64,000 bases of DNA from Fictibacillus phosphorivorans (GTDB lineage Bacteria > Bacillota > Bacilli > Bacillales > Fictibacillaceae). Where the stretch lies: contig NZ_VDZU01000001.1 in NCBI RefSeq assembly GCF_007673525.1, positions 2,180,177 through 2,244,176 on the forward strand, in the 5' to 3' direction. Both the position numbers and the translations under genes were made by a program. The notes below the pieces were generated by a model that did no database searches, was not told where the DNA came from, and saw only the letters and a program-made list of their open reading frames with translations. Each line of letters starts with the position of its first letter. Position 1 is the stretch's first letter. Shown piece after piece: positions 1 through 8,252 of this stretch.

Positions 1-183
1 CCACATCCAATGATGCAGGGAATGCCTTTTAGTCCCCAGCAAAGCCAGGGCAATCAAAGCTCAATGGGCATGATGCCGAACAATCAAGGATCTGGACTTA
101 ACTTCGGAAAAATGATGGGCGGAGCAAATCAAGTGATGGGGCTTGCACAGCAAATGGGTAACATCCTTTCCTTCTTTAAATAG
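1..183 (+). CDS. YppG-like small Gln/Met/Gly-rich protein, C-terminal part
   Basis: This open frame enters from the left edge and ends at TAG 181-183, so only the last 60 residues are visible. They are rich in Q, M, N, G and P and end in a short amphipathic segment around GANQVMGLAQQMGNILSFF. No catalytic motif is visible. The composition and tail resemble YppG/VrrA-type Bacillus proteins of unknown role. The convergent neighbour is a YppC-like gene, which favours YppG by synteny. The start lies outside the window. Family assignment is moderate only; the reading frame itself is clear. Confidence 0.5.
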   Translation, partial: PHPMMQGMPFSPQQSQGNQSSMGMMPNNQGSGLNFGKMMGGANQVMGLAQQMGNILSFFK

Positions 184-213
184 AAGCCTTTATCAAAGGT
201 TTCTATTTTTTTT
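181..213 (+). terminator. Intrinsic terminator after the yppG-like gene
   Basis: An 11-bp stem (181-191 with 195-205, one mismatch) with a 3-nt loop is followed by eight T. It begins at the stop codon of the upstream gene and overlaps the 3' end of the convergent yppC-like gene. Confidence 0.85.
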
Positions 214-1410
214 GAGCAACTTATAATATCGATTGAAAAGAAACACAGACTCAATTTTGTGAAGACCAGACCAATACGTCATCCATGTTAAGGGAGAAGG
301 TTTATTCAGTAACTTCATCTTCTCTAATACAAACTCTTCATCTTCAAACCAATTCGAACCAAGATAAGGTCCATTAAAGCTGTACTTCCATACATCTAGA
401 AGAAATGGACTATATATTTTCGTGTTATTTTTCACTTTGAAAAAAGATAGCTTTTCTTTAGGAAACTTTTCAAGAGAAGTATTGAAAGCTGTAAAACTAT
501 CATCATCATAATCACATCGCGATCCAGTATGAGGAAATGTATTTGCAAAGCTGTGTATCTTTTTAACAAATTGCGGCTGAAATAATGTGGCATATAAGTT
601 TTGTCCTAATGAAATTCTTTCGTCTAGATCTTTAAAGTGGTTCATGTTTCTTCCTATCGAATGTTTCAACGGCCATGTAGGAAACAAAATTTGAGAAAGT
701 CTCAGCCATTCTTGCAGTCGATATGTGAAAGAATTTAATAATTCTTTATACTCTTCTGTTTGAACAAGTGATTTTTCAATATGACTTTGTTCATTAATAA
801 TTTGTGCGACAGGTAATAAAAAGCTCTGATCTTCTCGGCGTATATAAACCTCCCAAACTCCTTCAATAAAAGGAGAAATTTTAAAATTAGAACTAAGATG
901 AAACAGAGATATCCCCCTTTTTTTACTCTCTTCGTATAGCAGCAATTGAGGATAAGCATCCTCAAAGATCATACTGTTCCCTTTTTCTAGCATATCGTAC
1001 AATTTTATTAGAAATGTTTCTTCAAGAATATGTGGTAAGAACTCCCCTTTTAGATCACTCATAAAATAACCAGCGTTTCTAGAAACCATATGTGCTAAAA
1101 ATGACCATGTGATCTCAGGATGTTTATTATAGAACGTTAAATAAGCTGCAGTACGTGTAACATTATTCTTGTTAAAGCGTTTAGTATCTGCTCTGATTTT
1201 TTGAACGAGCTCCTTGCTATTGCTATGAAGATTTATCTTAACTTCTCCATTTCTTCTTTTTATTCTCTTCCATTCATCTTGAAGCAACATTCGCTGCTCT
1301 TTACTTAGTTCCCAAATTACTTTTTCTCTATGAAAAAACGGAATGGCGTTTATAACCATTTCGAACGGGATGAGTGTTAACTTTGTCAATAACCGTTTTG
1401 AATCAGCCAC
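193..1410 (-). CDS. yppC: DUF2515 family protein, YppC-like
   Basis: The protein has about 405 residues and resembles the YppC/DUF2515 family of Bacillus, whose function is unknown. It is mostly soluble, rich in aromatic and charged residues, with no signal peptide or recognisable catalytic motif. The frame could open at a GTG at 1419, but that codon abuts the AAGGAGG site. The next GTG, at 1408-1410, has ideal spacing (about 9 nt) and is chosen. It is convergent with the yppG-like gene and downstream of the DUF502 gene, from which a terminator separates it. In B. subtilis yppC lies near recU and ponA, which are not in this window. Confidence 0.75.
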   Translation of the reverse strand: MADSKRLLTKLTLIPFEMVINAIPFFHREKVIWELSKEQRMLLQDEWKRIKRRNGEVKINLHSNSKELVQKIRADTKRFNKNNVTRTAAYLTFYNKHPEITWSFLAHMVSRNAGYFMSDLKGEFLPHILEETFLIKLYDMLEKGNSMIFEDAYPQLLLYEESKKRGISLFHLSSNFKISPFIEGVWEVYIRREDQSFLLPVAQIINEQSHIEKSLVQTEEYKELLNSFTYRLQEWLRLSQILFPTWPLKHSIGRNMNHFKDLDERISLGQNLYATLFQPQFVKKIHSFANTFPHTGSRCDYDDDSFTAFNTSLEKFPKEKLSFFKVKNNTKIYSPFLLDVWKYSFNGPYLGSNWFEDEEFVLEKMKLLNKPSPLTWMTYWSGLHKIESVFLFNRYYKLLKKNRNL

Positions 1411-1454
1411 TCTTAACACCCTCCTTTTCTTTAAATGTATGAGAAAAGGAAAGC

Positions 1455-1487
1455 GAAAAACACCCTTTCCATTGTAAAGGGTGTTTG
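1455..1487 (-). terminator. Intrinsic terminator after the DUF502 gene
   Basis: An 11-bp perfect stem (1458-1468 with 1476-1486) is followed on the minus strand by TTTTT. It separates the DUF502 gene from yppC. Confidence 0.8.
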
Positions 1488-1500
1488 TTCATTGACTATA

Positions 1501-2073
1501 TTATTTAGTTGCGACGCCACCCGATAATAAAAACTTCATGGCATCTTCAGGTTTCACATCGAGAACCTTGACCTTGTCTTTTGGTACTAAAAAAGTAAAG
1601 CCTGCAATCTGAAACGTTTGAGGGATATATACAGCAACGTGATCTCTTAACTCGTCACTTAAGCTACTTACATCTTCAGTCGTAACAAAACCAACACTTT
1701 TTAAATCCAGTTCAGGATATTCGATCAGGACAACCTTCGAGAAAGATCTTTTCTCTCCAAACAGAGAGTGGATCGTATCTTTAATTACAGAATAAATCGT
1801 CTTAACAAATGGTGTTTTCTCTAGCACCCGATCGATGAGACTAAATATTTTTCCTGATACATATTGAGTAGACATCCAGCCTAAGACCGTGATGAGAACG
1901 AGCGTTGTGATGAGTCCGATGCCGGGTATATAATCTTCTTTTAGAACATCTTTTAGTAAGTTACCAAGGATGCTGTCTAAGAATCCAAAAATCTTATAAA
2001 TAATATAAACAGCTAACACGATCGGAAGGATGGTCAAGAGTCCATTTATAAAGTACTTGAGTATTTTTTTCAT
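1501..2073 (-). CDS. DUF502 family membrane protein
   Basis: This 190-residue protein has two hydrophobic segments, about residues 8-30 and 48-68, followed by a soluble part. The middle motif around TPFVKTIYSVIKDTIHSLFG and the late VYIPQTFQIAGF are typical of DUF502 proteins, which are widespread in bacteria and of unknown function. Length fits the family. An AGGGGA site lies 5-6 nt before the ATG. The gene starts 20 nt after dat ends, so the two probably share a transcript. It is likely an integral membrane protein; no reaction can be assigned. Confidence 0.8.
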   Translation of the reverse strand: MKKILKYFINGLLTILPIVLAVYIIYKIFGFLDSILGNLLKDVLKEDYIPGIGLITTLVLITVLGWMSTQYVSGKIFSLIDRVLEKTPFVKTIYSVIKDTIHSLFGEKRSFSKVVLIEYPELDLKSVGFVTTEDVSSLSDELRDHVAVYIPQTFQIAGFTFLVPKDKVKVLDVKPEDAMKFLLSGGVATK

Positions 2074-2093
2074 GTTTTCCCCTACATTTAAGA

Positions 2094-2960
2094 CTAGTTA
2101 ACGACTGAAGTATTCTTTATAATCTGTTTCTTAAAGTCATCTTGCAGTTGTAGAGTTACAGGACCAATGCCGTATGATTGACTCTCTGAGCCTACAAGTT
2201 TTGTAACTGGTGTAACTTCCATCGTTGTACTTGTAATGAAAACTTCGTCTGCGTTTAAAAGCTCATCTACCGAAAACGCTTCTTCTAAAACTGATATCCC
2301 GTTTTGTTGTGCTAATTTAATCACGATTTGTCTAGTGATACCATTTAAAATTAGGTTCGTACTTGGATGTGTTTTCAATGTTCCTTCTTTTACGATAAAT
2401 ACGTTGGATGAAGATCCTTCTGTTACTGTTCCATCTCTGTGCTGAATCGCTTCTTGACAGTCAAAATCTGCAGCTTTCCGTTTTGCCATTACATTCCCAA
2501 GAAGATTTAAGCTCTTAATATCACATCGTAGCCAGCGGATATCTTCTGTTAGATACGTGCTGATTCCGTTTGCTTGAGATTCGGCTATGCTTTCAAGTGA
2601 AACAGATTTTGCAAAACCTGTTACAACACTTTGCATATTTCTTTCATAAAGATGATTTCTGGGTGCTACTCCACGCGTCATCTGAACATAAACCATTCCA
2701 TTTTCAATGTTGTTCTTACTGATCAGTTCATCTGTAAGGTTTTTAAACGTAGAAACATCATAGGGCATTGCCAGTTCTAGTTTCTTAGCACTTTGTTCAA
2801 ACCTTGTGAAATGCTCTTTAAACGCAAAAGGTTTTTTGTCATAAACAAAGACCACTTCATAGATTCCATCTCCAAAAAGGTAGCCTCTGTCTTGTGGATC
2901 AACTGGTATCGATCCGTCTTTAATAATTTGATCATGATACAAAACGTATGAATTATCCAT
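2094..2960 (-). CDS. dat: D-amino-acid transaminase (PLP fold type IV)
   Basis: The 288-residue protein matches bacterial D-alanine/D-amino-acid aminotransferases, which interconvert D-alanine and D-glutamate with 2-oxo acids for peptidoglycan and other D-amino-acid needs. Visible features are RGYLFGDGIYE near residue 25, RWLRCDIKSLNLLGNV near 142-157 with the PLP-binding lysine in CDIKSLN, and EGSSSNVF near 182. The length is close to Bacillus Dat (about 282). It is probably cytosolic and dimeric. The ATG is preceded by a GGGGTGG-type site. A DUF502 gene follows 20 nt downstream. Branched-chain aminotransferase (IlvE) is the related alternative, but the CDIKSLN motif and length favour Dat. 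Confidence 0.9.
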   Translation of the reverse strand: MDNSYVLYHDQIIKDGSIPVDPQDRGYLFGDGIYEVVFVYDKKPFAFKEHFTRFEQSAKKLELAMPYDVSTFKNLTDELISKNNIENGMVYVQMTRGVAPRNHLYERNMQSVVTGFAKSVSLESIAESQANGISTYLTEDIRWLRCDIKSLNLLGNVMAKRKAADFDCQEAIQHRDGTVTEGSSSNVFIVKEGTLKTHPSTNLILNGITRQIVIKLAQQNGISVLEEAFSVDELLNADEVFITSTTMEVTPVTKLVGSESQSYGIGPVTLQLQDDFKKQIIKNTSVVN

Positions 2961-3140
2961 GATTTTACCACCCCATCAATATAATATGTATACAGTTGAG
3001 CTTTCATCTACTTTAAATGAAAAAGTGAATGCCTTCAAGAGTCACTTTGTATGTAATCACAGTTGTTTATATATATAGTTGTTTTCATTACAGGTTGCTC
3101 GATTTTTCGCGGTAAAACAACACATAACAACAAATCAAAC

Positions 3141-3164
3141 AAAAAACCGCTCTTGATAAGCGGC
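3141..3164 (-). terminator. Intrinsic terminator after the small membrane protein gene
   Basis: A short GC-rich hairpin (CCGC/GCGG arms at 3147-3150 and 3160-3163, extended by A-T pairs) is followed on the minus strand by TTTTTT. It lies about 10 nt beyond the stop of the gene ending at 3175. Confidence 0.65.
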
Positions 3165-3174
3165 TTCTTTCTTA

Positions 3175-3426
3175 TTATTGCTTTACAGTTTTTACGACTT
3201 TATGATCTTCTACTGTCACGATATATAGTTCCTTGTCCATTTCGATCAGAAAGTCATTATCATATTGTTCTTTTAACTCTTCTTCAATTTTAAAAGGTTT
3301 CTTAAAATGCTCGTCGATAACATTTAATCGATCTTTTCTTTCGTTCTCGCGATTAATGGTATCATAAACAAAATATGCTAAAAATACGATACCTAATGAG
3401 ATGATGATCTTCGCCGTTTTACTCAA
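3175..3426 (-). CDS. Small membrane-anchored protein of unknown function
   Basis: I do not recognise this 83-residue protein. It begins with an N-terminal hydrophobic segment (about residues 5-22) followed by a charged region rich in E, K and D, then a short beta-like end (ELYIVTVEDHKVVKTVK). It therefore looks like a single-pass membrane protein with a soluble tail. The start is TTG at 3424-3426 with an AAGGGGAT site about 8 nt upstream; no better ATG exists. It stands alone between dat and nadE with a terminator on each side. Confidence 0.7.
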   Translation of the reverse strand: MSKTAKIIISLGIVFLAYFVYDTINRENERKDRLNVIDEHFKKPFKIEEELKEQYDNDFLIEMDKELYIVTVEDHKVVKTVKQ

Positions 3427-3484
3427 AGTTATGTATCCCCTTCCCCTTTATTCCAAGAACAAGTATAACCTAAAAGCGGCAAAA

Positions 3485-3509
3485 CAAAAACACCTGGTTT
3501 CCCAGGTGC
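3485..3509 (-). terminator. Intrinsic terminator after nadE
   Basis: A perfect 7-bp stem CACCTGG/CCAGGTG (3491-3497 with 3502-3508) is followed on the minus strand by TTTTTG, 7 nt beyond the nadE stop. Confidence 0.85.
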
Positions 3510-3516
3510 TCTTTAC

Positions 3517-4338
3517 TTACTTCCACCATGTATCGTGAATGGAAGCAGGATGATTTCTTTTGTGCATGGTTTGGATGTATCTTTTTTCAATTTTTTCTTT
3601 AGATTCCAAAGTCACTTCTTTGCCCTCAAGATAATCATCAATTTCTTCATAAGTAACGCCGAGTGCTGTTTCATCAGGAATCAAAGGCTTGTCATCTTCA
3701 AGGTCAGCTGTAGGAACTTTTAGATATAGACGTTCTTCTGCGCCAAGTTCTTTTAACAGCTCTCTTCCTTGTCTCTTATTTAAGCCATACAACGGAATGA
3801 TATCACATGCGCCATCACCATGTTTTGTAAAGAAGCCTGTTATCGCCTCTGCTGCATGATCTGTACCGATGACCAGACACTGATAGGCACCAGCAATGTC
3901 ATATTGAACTTTCATTCTTTCGCGAGCTTTCGTGTTTCCCTTAAGAAAGTGAGAGAGTTCTTTTTCAGTCGCCTTCATAAACGCACCTACAGAGGCGTCA
4001 ACTGCTGGTTTGATATCTACTGTTAAGGATACATCTGGCTCAATAAATTTCAATGCACGCTGAGCATCTTCTTCATCTTTTTGAACACCATATGGAAGTC
4101 TAACCGCTACAAACGTATACTTTACCCCTGTTTCTTCACTCAGCTCGTTCATGGCGATCTGGGCTAACTTTCCGGCAAGACTCGAGTCCTGTCCACCACT
4201 GATGCCGAGAACATACCCTTTTGCACCCGATTTTTTTACATAGTCCTTTAAAAATTGAATTCTCTTTGTAACCTCTTTTTTCGCATCAATCTTTGGTTCT
4301 ACTTTCAACTCTGAAATAATCTGTTTTTGAAGTTCCAA
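3517..4338 (-). CDS. nadE: Ammonia-dependent NAD+ synthetase
   Basis: NadE amidates deamido-NAD+ to NAD+ with ATP and ammonia, the last step of NAD synthesis, in the cytosol. The PP-loop SGGQDS lies near residue 45 and is followed by family motifs [31 protein letters not shown] and LTKRQGR-like LNKRQGR. The protein ends in DTWWK, as Bacillus NadE ends in DDWWK. No glutaminase domain is present. A GTG at 4350 overlaps the AAAGGTGG site, so I choose TTG at 4336-4338, spaced 8 nt from it. This gives an N-terminus of the same length as B. subtilis NadE. kapB lies upstream. Confidence 0.93.
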   Translation of the reverse strand: MELQKQIISELKVEPKIDAKKEVTKRIQFLKDYVKKSGAKGYVLGISGGQDSSLAGKLAQIAMNELSEETGVKYTFVAVRLPYGVQKDEEDAQRALKFIEPDVSLTVDIKPAVDASVGAFMKATEKELSHFLKGNTKARERMKVQYDIAGAYQCLVIGTDHAAEAITGFFTKHGDGACDIIPLYGLNKRQGRELLKELGAEERLYLKVPTADLEDDKPLIPDETALGVTYEEIDDYLEGKEVTLESKEKIEKRYIQTMHKRNHPASIHDTWWK

Positions 4339-4389
4339 TTCTATCGCCACCTTTATCTCTATAGTATCTCATTCCACTGTCTATCCAAT

Positions 4390-4764
4390 TTAAACAAGTT
4401 TATAGTCTTTTTCTAATGAAAATAAACATTCCAACGAACGTTTTGCCCATGGGCTATCGTCCTCTTCTAGCTTCTTTATGTATTGAACTAAGGCTTGTTT
4501 TAGAGATTCCTTGTAAGGGGGAAGTTCCCCGTCATAGTTCTTTACTGTATGCACGGGCACCCATGTTTTCTCTCCATAACTCAATGCTCTTCTTTCCTGG
4601 AAAAAAGGGACATCTGCTTGTTTGGGATTATGAAGATCACCTTGCCAAGGGTGTGTTTTTACTGCAAGCACTTCAAACAAAACCATCTGGTTTCGTTCTT
4701 CTCCTGCCTTTCCAATATACTGCCCTGTTTTATAGCTCGCGATAACAAGATTCTTGGCGCTCAT
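4390..4764 (-). CDS. kapB: Kinase-associated lipoprotein/protein B family (KapB)
   Basis: This 124-residue protein aligns by eye with B. subtilis KapB, a protein linked to phosphorelay kinase KinB and the start of sporulation. Conserved stretches include YKTGQYIGK, THPWQGDLHNPKQADVPFF, ERRALSYGEKT and YKESLKQAL. No kinB lies next to it here, unlike in B. subtilis. Its ATG overlaps the stop of the upstream gene (ATGA), so translation is probably coupled; an AAGGAG site lies 11 nt upstream. The lipoprotein label is historical: I see no lipobox in this copy. Confidence 0.85.
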   Translation of the reverse strand: MSAKNLVIASYKTGQYIGKAGEERNQMVLFEVLAVKTHPWQGDLHNPKQADVPFFQERRALSYGEKTWVPVHTVKNYDGELPPYKESLKQALVQYIKKLEEDDSPWAKRSLECLFSLEKDYKLV

Positions 4765-5138
4765 CCTTTTTTCGTCTCCTTCATCGCTTGAATTTCATTG
4801 GACACTACAAAGGCAAGGTCATCGTTACCAAACATCGATAAAACCTGAAGCACAGTATCATGAGGAATGTGTTCTGCTTCGTCGATTGAAACAGTTTGCT
4901 CTAGCATATGCATCACATACTCATTCTTACTTTGGTCTGGATAAGCTTTAAGATAGACGGCTTTAGGATCGAGCTCATTATTTACACACCATTGACTATA
5001 GATGATGATCATCATACCTTCATCTTTTTGATAATTACTTATCACTTGTTCAGAAATATCGTTAACTTTATTATTCAACTCAATCACCTCTTTAATCACT
5101 CTTTTGTATCTAGGTTTTGTATCCGTTTTGTTTTCCAT
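4761..5138 (-). CDS. Unknown protein translationally coupled to kapB
   Basis: I do not recognise this roughly 125-residue soluble, acidic, mostly helical protein. It contains MMIIIYSQWCVNNELDP and later DTVLQVLSMFGNDDLAFVV. Its stop overlaps the kapB start by 4 nt, so the two are co-translated and may work together. The start is uncertain: the ATG at 5138 has no purine-rich site, whereas a TTG at 5076-5078 is preceded by AAAGAGGTGA at good spacing. That choice would give a 105-residue protein lacking the basic N-terminus. Confidence 0.7.
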   Translation of the reverse strand: MENKTDTKPRYKRVIKEVIELNNKVNDISEQVISNYQKDEGMMIIIYSQWCVNNELDPKAVYLKAYPDQSKNEYVMHMLEQTVSIDEAEHIPHDTVLQVLSMFGNDDLAFVVSNEIQAMKETKKG

Positions 5139-5190
5139 ATTTAATGTTAAAAGTTTCTACTATATACCGTTTACTTTAAAACAGGAAAAT

Positions 5191-5220
5191 AAAAAAAGCC
5201 AGTATAAACACTGGCTTTTT
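5191..5220 (-). terminator. Intrinsic terminator after trhO (bidirectional shape)
   Basis: A perfect 11-bp stem (5193-5203 with 5210-5220) carries A and T tracts on both sides. It lies 6 nt beyond the trhO stop. Confidence 0.88.
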
Positions 5221-5225
5221 AAAGC

Positions 5226-6146
5226 TTAAACCGTCTGTTGTTCTTTTTGTTCCGTCTCATAACGGTTACGTGGATGATCTAAACATTCTTTCGAACAAGA
5301 ACGCTTATGTTTCACTTCACACTCCGGACAGCAAACATGTTGTTTGTTACATTCTGGGTTTGCGCAGTTCACATATCGATCTTCTGTTTTTCCGCAATAA
5401 TAACATGTAGCAATCACTACATCTTCCTCTGTACGGTTAACGGGAACTGAGATACGTTCATCAAACACATAAAGTTTACCATCCCACAGCTTTCCTTGGA
5501 CTTCATCGTCTTTACCGTACGTTACGATTCCACCCTCAAGCTGTGATACATCTTGAAACCCTTCTTGAAGAAGAAAGCCTGAGAACTTTTCACAGCGGAT
5601 ACCGCCTGTACAGTACGTTAAAACTTTTTTATCTTTAAACTGGCTGATATTTTCGCGTACCCATTTCGGAAAGTCTCTAGATGCTTTTACATCTGGACGG
5701 ATAGCACCGCGAAAATGGCCGATCTCATATTCATAGTCGTTACGTCCATCAATTACGATTACATCTTCATCTTGTAACGCTTCGTAAAATTCTTTTGGAG
5801 ATAAACGTTTACCTGACAATTGGTTCGGATCAACATCATCTTCAAAACGCCAAGTTACGAGCTCTTTTTTATGACGAACAAACATCTTTTTAAACGCATG
5901 TTCTTCAACCTCATCTATTTTAAAAACAATATCTTCAAATCGCGGATCTGCTTTTAAATGATCCATGTAGATTTGAGTCTGTTCATACGTTCCTGACACA
6001 GTTCCATTGATTCCTTCAGGAGCAACGATTATCCTGCCTAGAAGACCTAAATCTTTACAAAACTTTAGATGCTCGTCTTTGTAGCTCTCTGGATCATCGA
6101 TCGGAACATACTTGTAATACAAGAGTACTCTCATTTTTTCTGACAC
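5226..6146 (-). CDS. trhO: tRNA uridine(34) hydroxylase, rhodanese-like
   Basis: TrhO (YceA/YbfQ family) makes 5-hydroxyuridine at wobble position 34 of certain tRNAs. The roughly 306-residue protein has an N-terminal acylphosphatase-like region, then a rhodanese domain (about residues 120-225) with [13 protein letters not shown] and the active-site loop [11 protein letters not shown], whose first Cys is the expected catalytic residue. A C-terminal Cys-rich tail ([24 protein letters not shown]) probably binds metal. Start is GTG at 6144-6146, about 7 nt after a GGTGA site. It lies just downstream of a tRNA gene but is separated from it by a probable terminator. Confidence 0.92.
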   Translation of the reverse strand: MSEKMRVLLYYKYVPIDDPESYKDEHLKFCKDLGLLGRIIVAPEGINGTVSGTYEQTQIYMDHLKADPRFEDIVFKIDEVEEHAFKKMFVRHKKELVTWRFEDDVDPNQLSGKRLSPKEFYEALQDEDVIVIDGRNDYEYEIGHFRGAIRPDVKASRDFPKWVRENISQFKDKKVLTYCTGGIRCEKFSGFLLQEGFQDVSQLEGGIVTYGKDDEVQGKLWDGKLYVFDERISVPVNRTEEDVVIATCYYCGKTEDRYVNCANPECNKQHVCCPECEVKHKRSCSKECLDHPRNRYETEQKEQQTV

Positions 6147-6187
6147 AATTAATCACCAACCTGCAACGTTAGTTTATTTTTGTGACG

Positions 6188-6240
6188 CCAAATAAAAAAC
6201 CACCGGTCCCAATAGCCTTCCCCGTGGTGAGTACCGGTCT
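6188..6240 (-). terminator. Probable terminator of the tRNA-Arg transcript
   Basis: On the minus strand, 35 nt past the tRNA, a GC-rich segment with repeated ACCGGT and complementary CCAC/GTGG arms runs into TTTTTTATTT. It can fold as a hairpin in more than one register, so the exact stem is uncertain. Confidence 0.55.
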
Positions 6241-6270
6241 AACCGATATTCTTAGATATTCAATTGGAAG

Positions 6271-6345
6271 TGGCGCGCCCACCAGGATTCGAACCCAGAA
6301 TACGAGAGCCGAAATCTCGTGTGATATCCATTTCACTATAGGCGC
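6271..6345 (-). tRNA. tRNA-Arg (anticodon UCG)
   Basis: The 75-nt sequence folds as a full cloverleaf: acceptor GCGCCTA with TGGGCGC, D stem GTGA/TCAC, and anticodon stem CGAGA/TCTCG. The anticodon loop is TTTCGGC, giving UCG, which reads CGA. The T loop is TTCGAAT, and the discriminator G is followed by an encoded CCA. The D-loop GGA (A20) and C35 are arginine identity elements. It is a lone gene transcribed toward trhO. Confidence 0.95.
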
Positions 6346-6424
6346 TAATTACGTCACGATTAATATCATAAGCTTTTTTAGAGAATAATACAAGTGTTAT
6401 TTACATGAATTCCACAAGCAACCC

Positions 6425-6799
6425 TTAATTTACCAAATGAAGTGAATCCAGCTTTTCTTCAACACTCTCATAGATCGTGATGACTGGTTCCTCTGGATGC
6501 CATTTGAATACACCTTTTTCTCCATTTAATATAGCTGGAAAATGGAGTGTCGATGAGAAGGCATCCTCAAACCATACACCATGAGACAAGATATTTGAAA
6601 TAAACATTTCAGCTTCAAGTTCCATAAATTGAATTCTTTTTTCCCAGGCAGCTTTTTCTTCAGCATTCAACTGAGGCTCGACCTGCTGAAAAGATTCATA
6701 CCATAAATCAAACTCTCTTTGCAGATTATGTAAAGAATCAAATTCTTTTGAGAGGACCGGAAGCAATTGGTTGGCTTCTTCTAATGTATAGCGTTTCAT
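6425..6799 (-). CDS. DUF2203 family protein
   Basis: The protein has about 124 residues. It starts with KRYTLEEANQLLPVLSKEF, the N-terminal signature of the DUF2203 family (function unknown), and continues as a long helical segment. A compact end contains GVWFEDAF, FPAILNGEKGVFKWHPEEP. It is soluble, with no signal peptide. The frame opens at ATG 6817, but the ATG at 6797-6799 sits 9 nt after GAAGGAG and is preferred. It is monocistronic, between tRNA-Arg and an unknown small gene. Confidence 0.78.
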   Translation of the reverse strand: MKRYTLEEANQLLPVLSKEFDSLHNLQREFDLWYESFQQVEPQLNAEEKAAWEKRIQFMELEAEMFISNILSHGVWFEDAFSSTLHFPAILNGEKGVFKWHPEEPVITIYESVEEKLDSLHLVN

Positions 6800-6872
6800 T
6801 ACATCGTTCTCCTTCATCTTCTTGTACGTATTATATCAAATGAAAAATACTTTGCACACAAAAATGACAAGA

Positions 6873-6901
6873 AGAAAACCTTTTGGGTTTCCCAAAAGGT
6901 T
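6873..6901 (-). terminator. Intrinsic terminator after the small unknown gene
   Basis: A perfect 11-bp stem (6877-6887 with 6891-6901) starts at the stop codon of the gene ending at 6900 and is followed on the minus strand by TTTTCTTCTT. Confidence 0.75.
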
Positions 6902-7184
6902 AAACGGTAAGACATATTTCTTTCTTTGGATTCTTTAAGTCTAAATAAAAATCTCGAACTGTTTCATCTTCAAGAAGTTCTGGAAAATCCCTTCTATATT
7001 CCGAACTGATTAAGATTTGCTCCACTAGATCAACTGATCCTCTTCTTAATAAAAGTCTTAACGTCAACCATTTATCACGTTTAGGTTTCAGATGAAACTT
7101 CGTAATAAACAACATGATTCTATCATCACTTGAGAACGTTTTTTCCTTTTCTTTTCGTAAATTAATTTGAGATACCGTTTTCAT
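6900..7184 (-). CDS. Small basic protein of unknown function
   Basis: I do not recognise this 94-residue protein. It is rich in K, R, L and E, predicted helical and soluble, with segments RIMLFITKFHLKPKRDKW and EYRRDFPELLEDETVRDFYLDL. The long frame continues upstream to 7352, but that extension has no ribosome-binding site. The ATG at 7182-7184 has AAAGGGAGG about 9 nt upstream and is clearly the start. It is divergent from the DUF6081-like gene across about 190 nt that should hold both promoters. Confidence 0.72.
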   Translation of the reverse strand: MKTVSQINLRKEKEKTFSSDDRIMLFITKFHLKPKRDKWLTLRLLLRRGSVDLVEQILISSEYRRDFPELLEDETVRDFYLDLKNPKKEICLTV

Positions 7185-7372
7185 AGAGAACACCCTCCCT
7201 TTAATTTGCGAGCTCTTAATACCATTATTATTCAGTTTTTTCTGAAATATACTTGTCCATCCTAGAAATCTAGTTTTTTGTGGACGGGTATTAATAGAAA
7301 AGCCAGCATTTGCCTCATCAATCTTAATTTGATTAAATATGTTTATAAGCAATTAACTAGGAGCTGTGTTTA

Positions 7373-8113
7373 ATGAAAAAACATCAAAATGAAATCGTAC
7401 TCGGCAATTTCCATTCTATACTGACTGAATCTGAAACGTGGAGGATCGGAGGTTTCCCTCTTCCAGATGGATCCTTCCATGAGTTTAGAGAGCCTGAAGC
7501 AGTTGTTATCGTTCGTAATGACGAGCTGTATGTTAGAGTTAACCCTTTCACTAAATCCCACCCTTCTGTTCAGTTCTTAGATAATGCAAAACACATGTAT
7601 TATTCAAATGAACCGATCAAAGTGCCACAAGACGGAACAGTTTCTTTTCAATGGAGAATGCGTTCACGTCCGATCGGAACGAATGCGAATGATCTGTATG
7701 ATGGATTTGTTTCTGTAAACTTATTAGACTTCACTACAGGAGCAGCACTTGATTTCTTTGCAGGTAACGATAAGTATGCAAGTGTCTATGCGGTACTCCC
7801 ATTTCCAGGTGTCTCAGTTCCTGAAACAGATAAAACAAGATATTTTTGTATCTTTAAAGAAGAGCAAGAGTTCAATCAAAGAGATTGGAACGAATTCGAG
7901 ATCACCTATAACAGATCAGCTGATGAAGTGACTTTTTCAGTGAACGGAAATATCGTTCGAACAGAAAAAGATGTGCCGATCAAGTTTAATGAGTTTACAG
8001 TAGCGTTAGGACTTATGACAGAGAAAGACTTATCACCTGAAGGAAGCACCTCGCTTCATGGTCAAGGTATAATCGGTGAATGGTCTCCAATGAAAGTATC
8101 TTTCAGTGAATAG
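7373..8113 (+). CDS. Probable beta-sandwich (DUF6081-like) protein
   Basis: The 246-residue protein has no signal peptide or membrane segment. Its pattern of short beta strands, with GTVSFQWRMRSRP, FVSVNLLDFTTGAALDFFAGNDKY, EFEITYNRSADEVTFSVNG and VALGLMTEKDL, is that of a concanavalin/lectin-like sandwich. It resembles what I recall of DUF6081 proteins. A role in carbohydrate or cofactor-independent binding is possible, but no catalytic residues are identifiable. A TAGGAG site lies 9-10 nt before the ATG, and a terminator follows. Family call is tentative; the gene is sound. Confidence 0.65.
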   Translation: MKKHQNEIVLGNFHSILTESETWRIGGFPLPDGSFHEFREPEAVVIVRNDELYVRVNPFTKSHPSVQFLDNAKHMYYSNEPIKVPQDGTVSFQWRMRSRPIGTNANDLYDGFVSVNLLDFTTGAALDFFAGNDKYASVYAVLPFPGVSVPETDKTRYFCIFKEEQEFNQRDWNEFEITYNRSADEVTFSVNGNIVRTEKDVPIKFNEFTVALGLMTEKDLSPEGSTSLHGQGIIGEWSPMKVSFSE

Positions 8114-8138
8114 TACAGGAATCGGCTTAAAACCTTAA

Positions 8139-8168
8139 AGGTCTGCATGATGCGGGCCTATTTTTAAT
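8139..8168 (+). terminator. Intrinsic terminator after the DUF6081-like gene
   Basis: A 10-bp stem with G-U pairs (8139-8148 with 8150-8159) precedes ATTTTTAATTATT. The single-base loop means the closing pairs must open, so the functional stem is shorter. Confidence 0.6.
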
Positions 8169-8252
8169 TATTCTATGAATACTTCGAAAATTCCTTTTTT
8201 TGTGACAGTTTTATATAATAAGTATTGAGTAATTAAGAGAGGAAGCGGCAAA

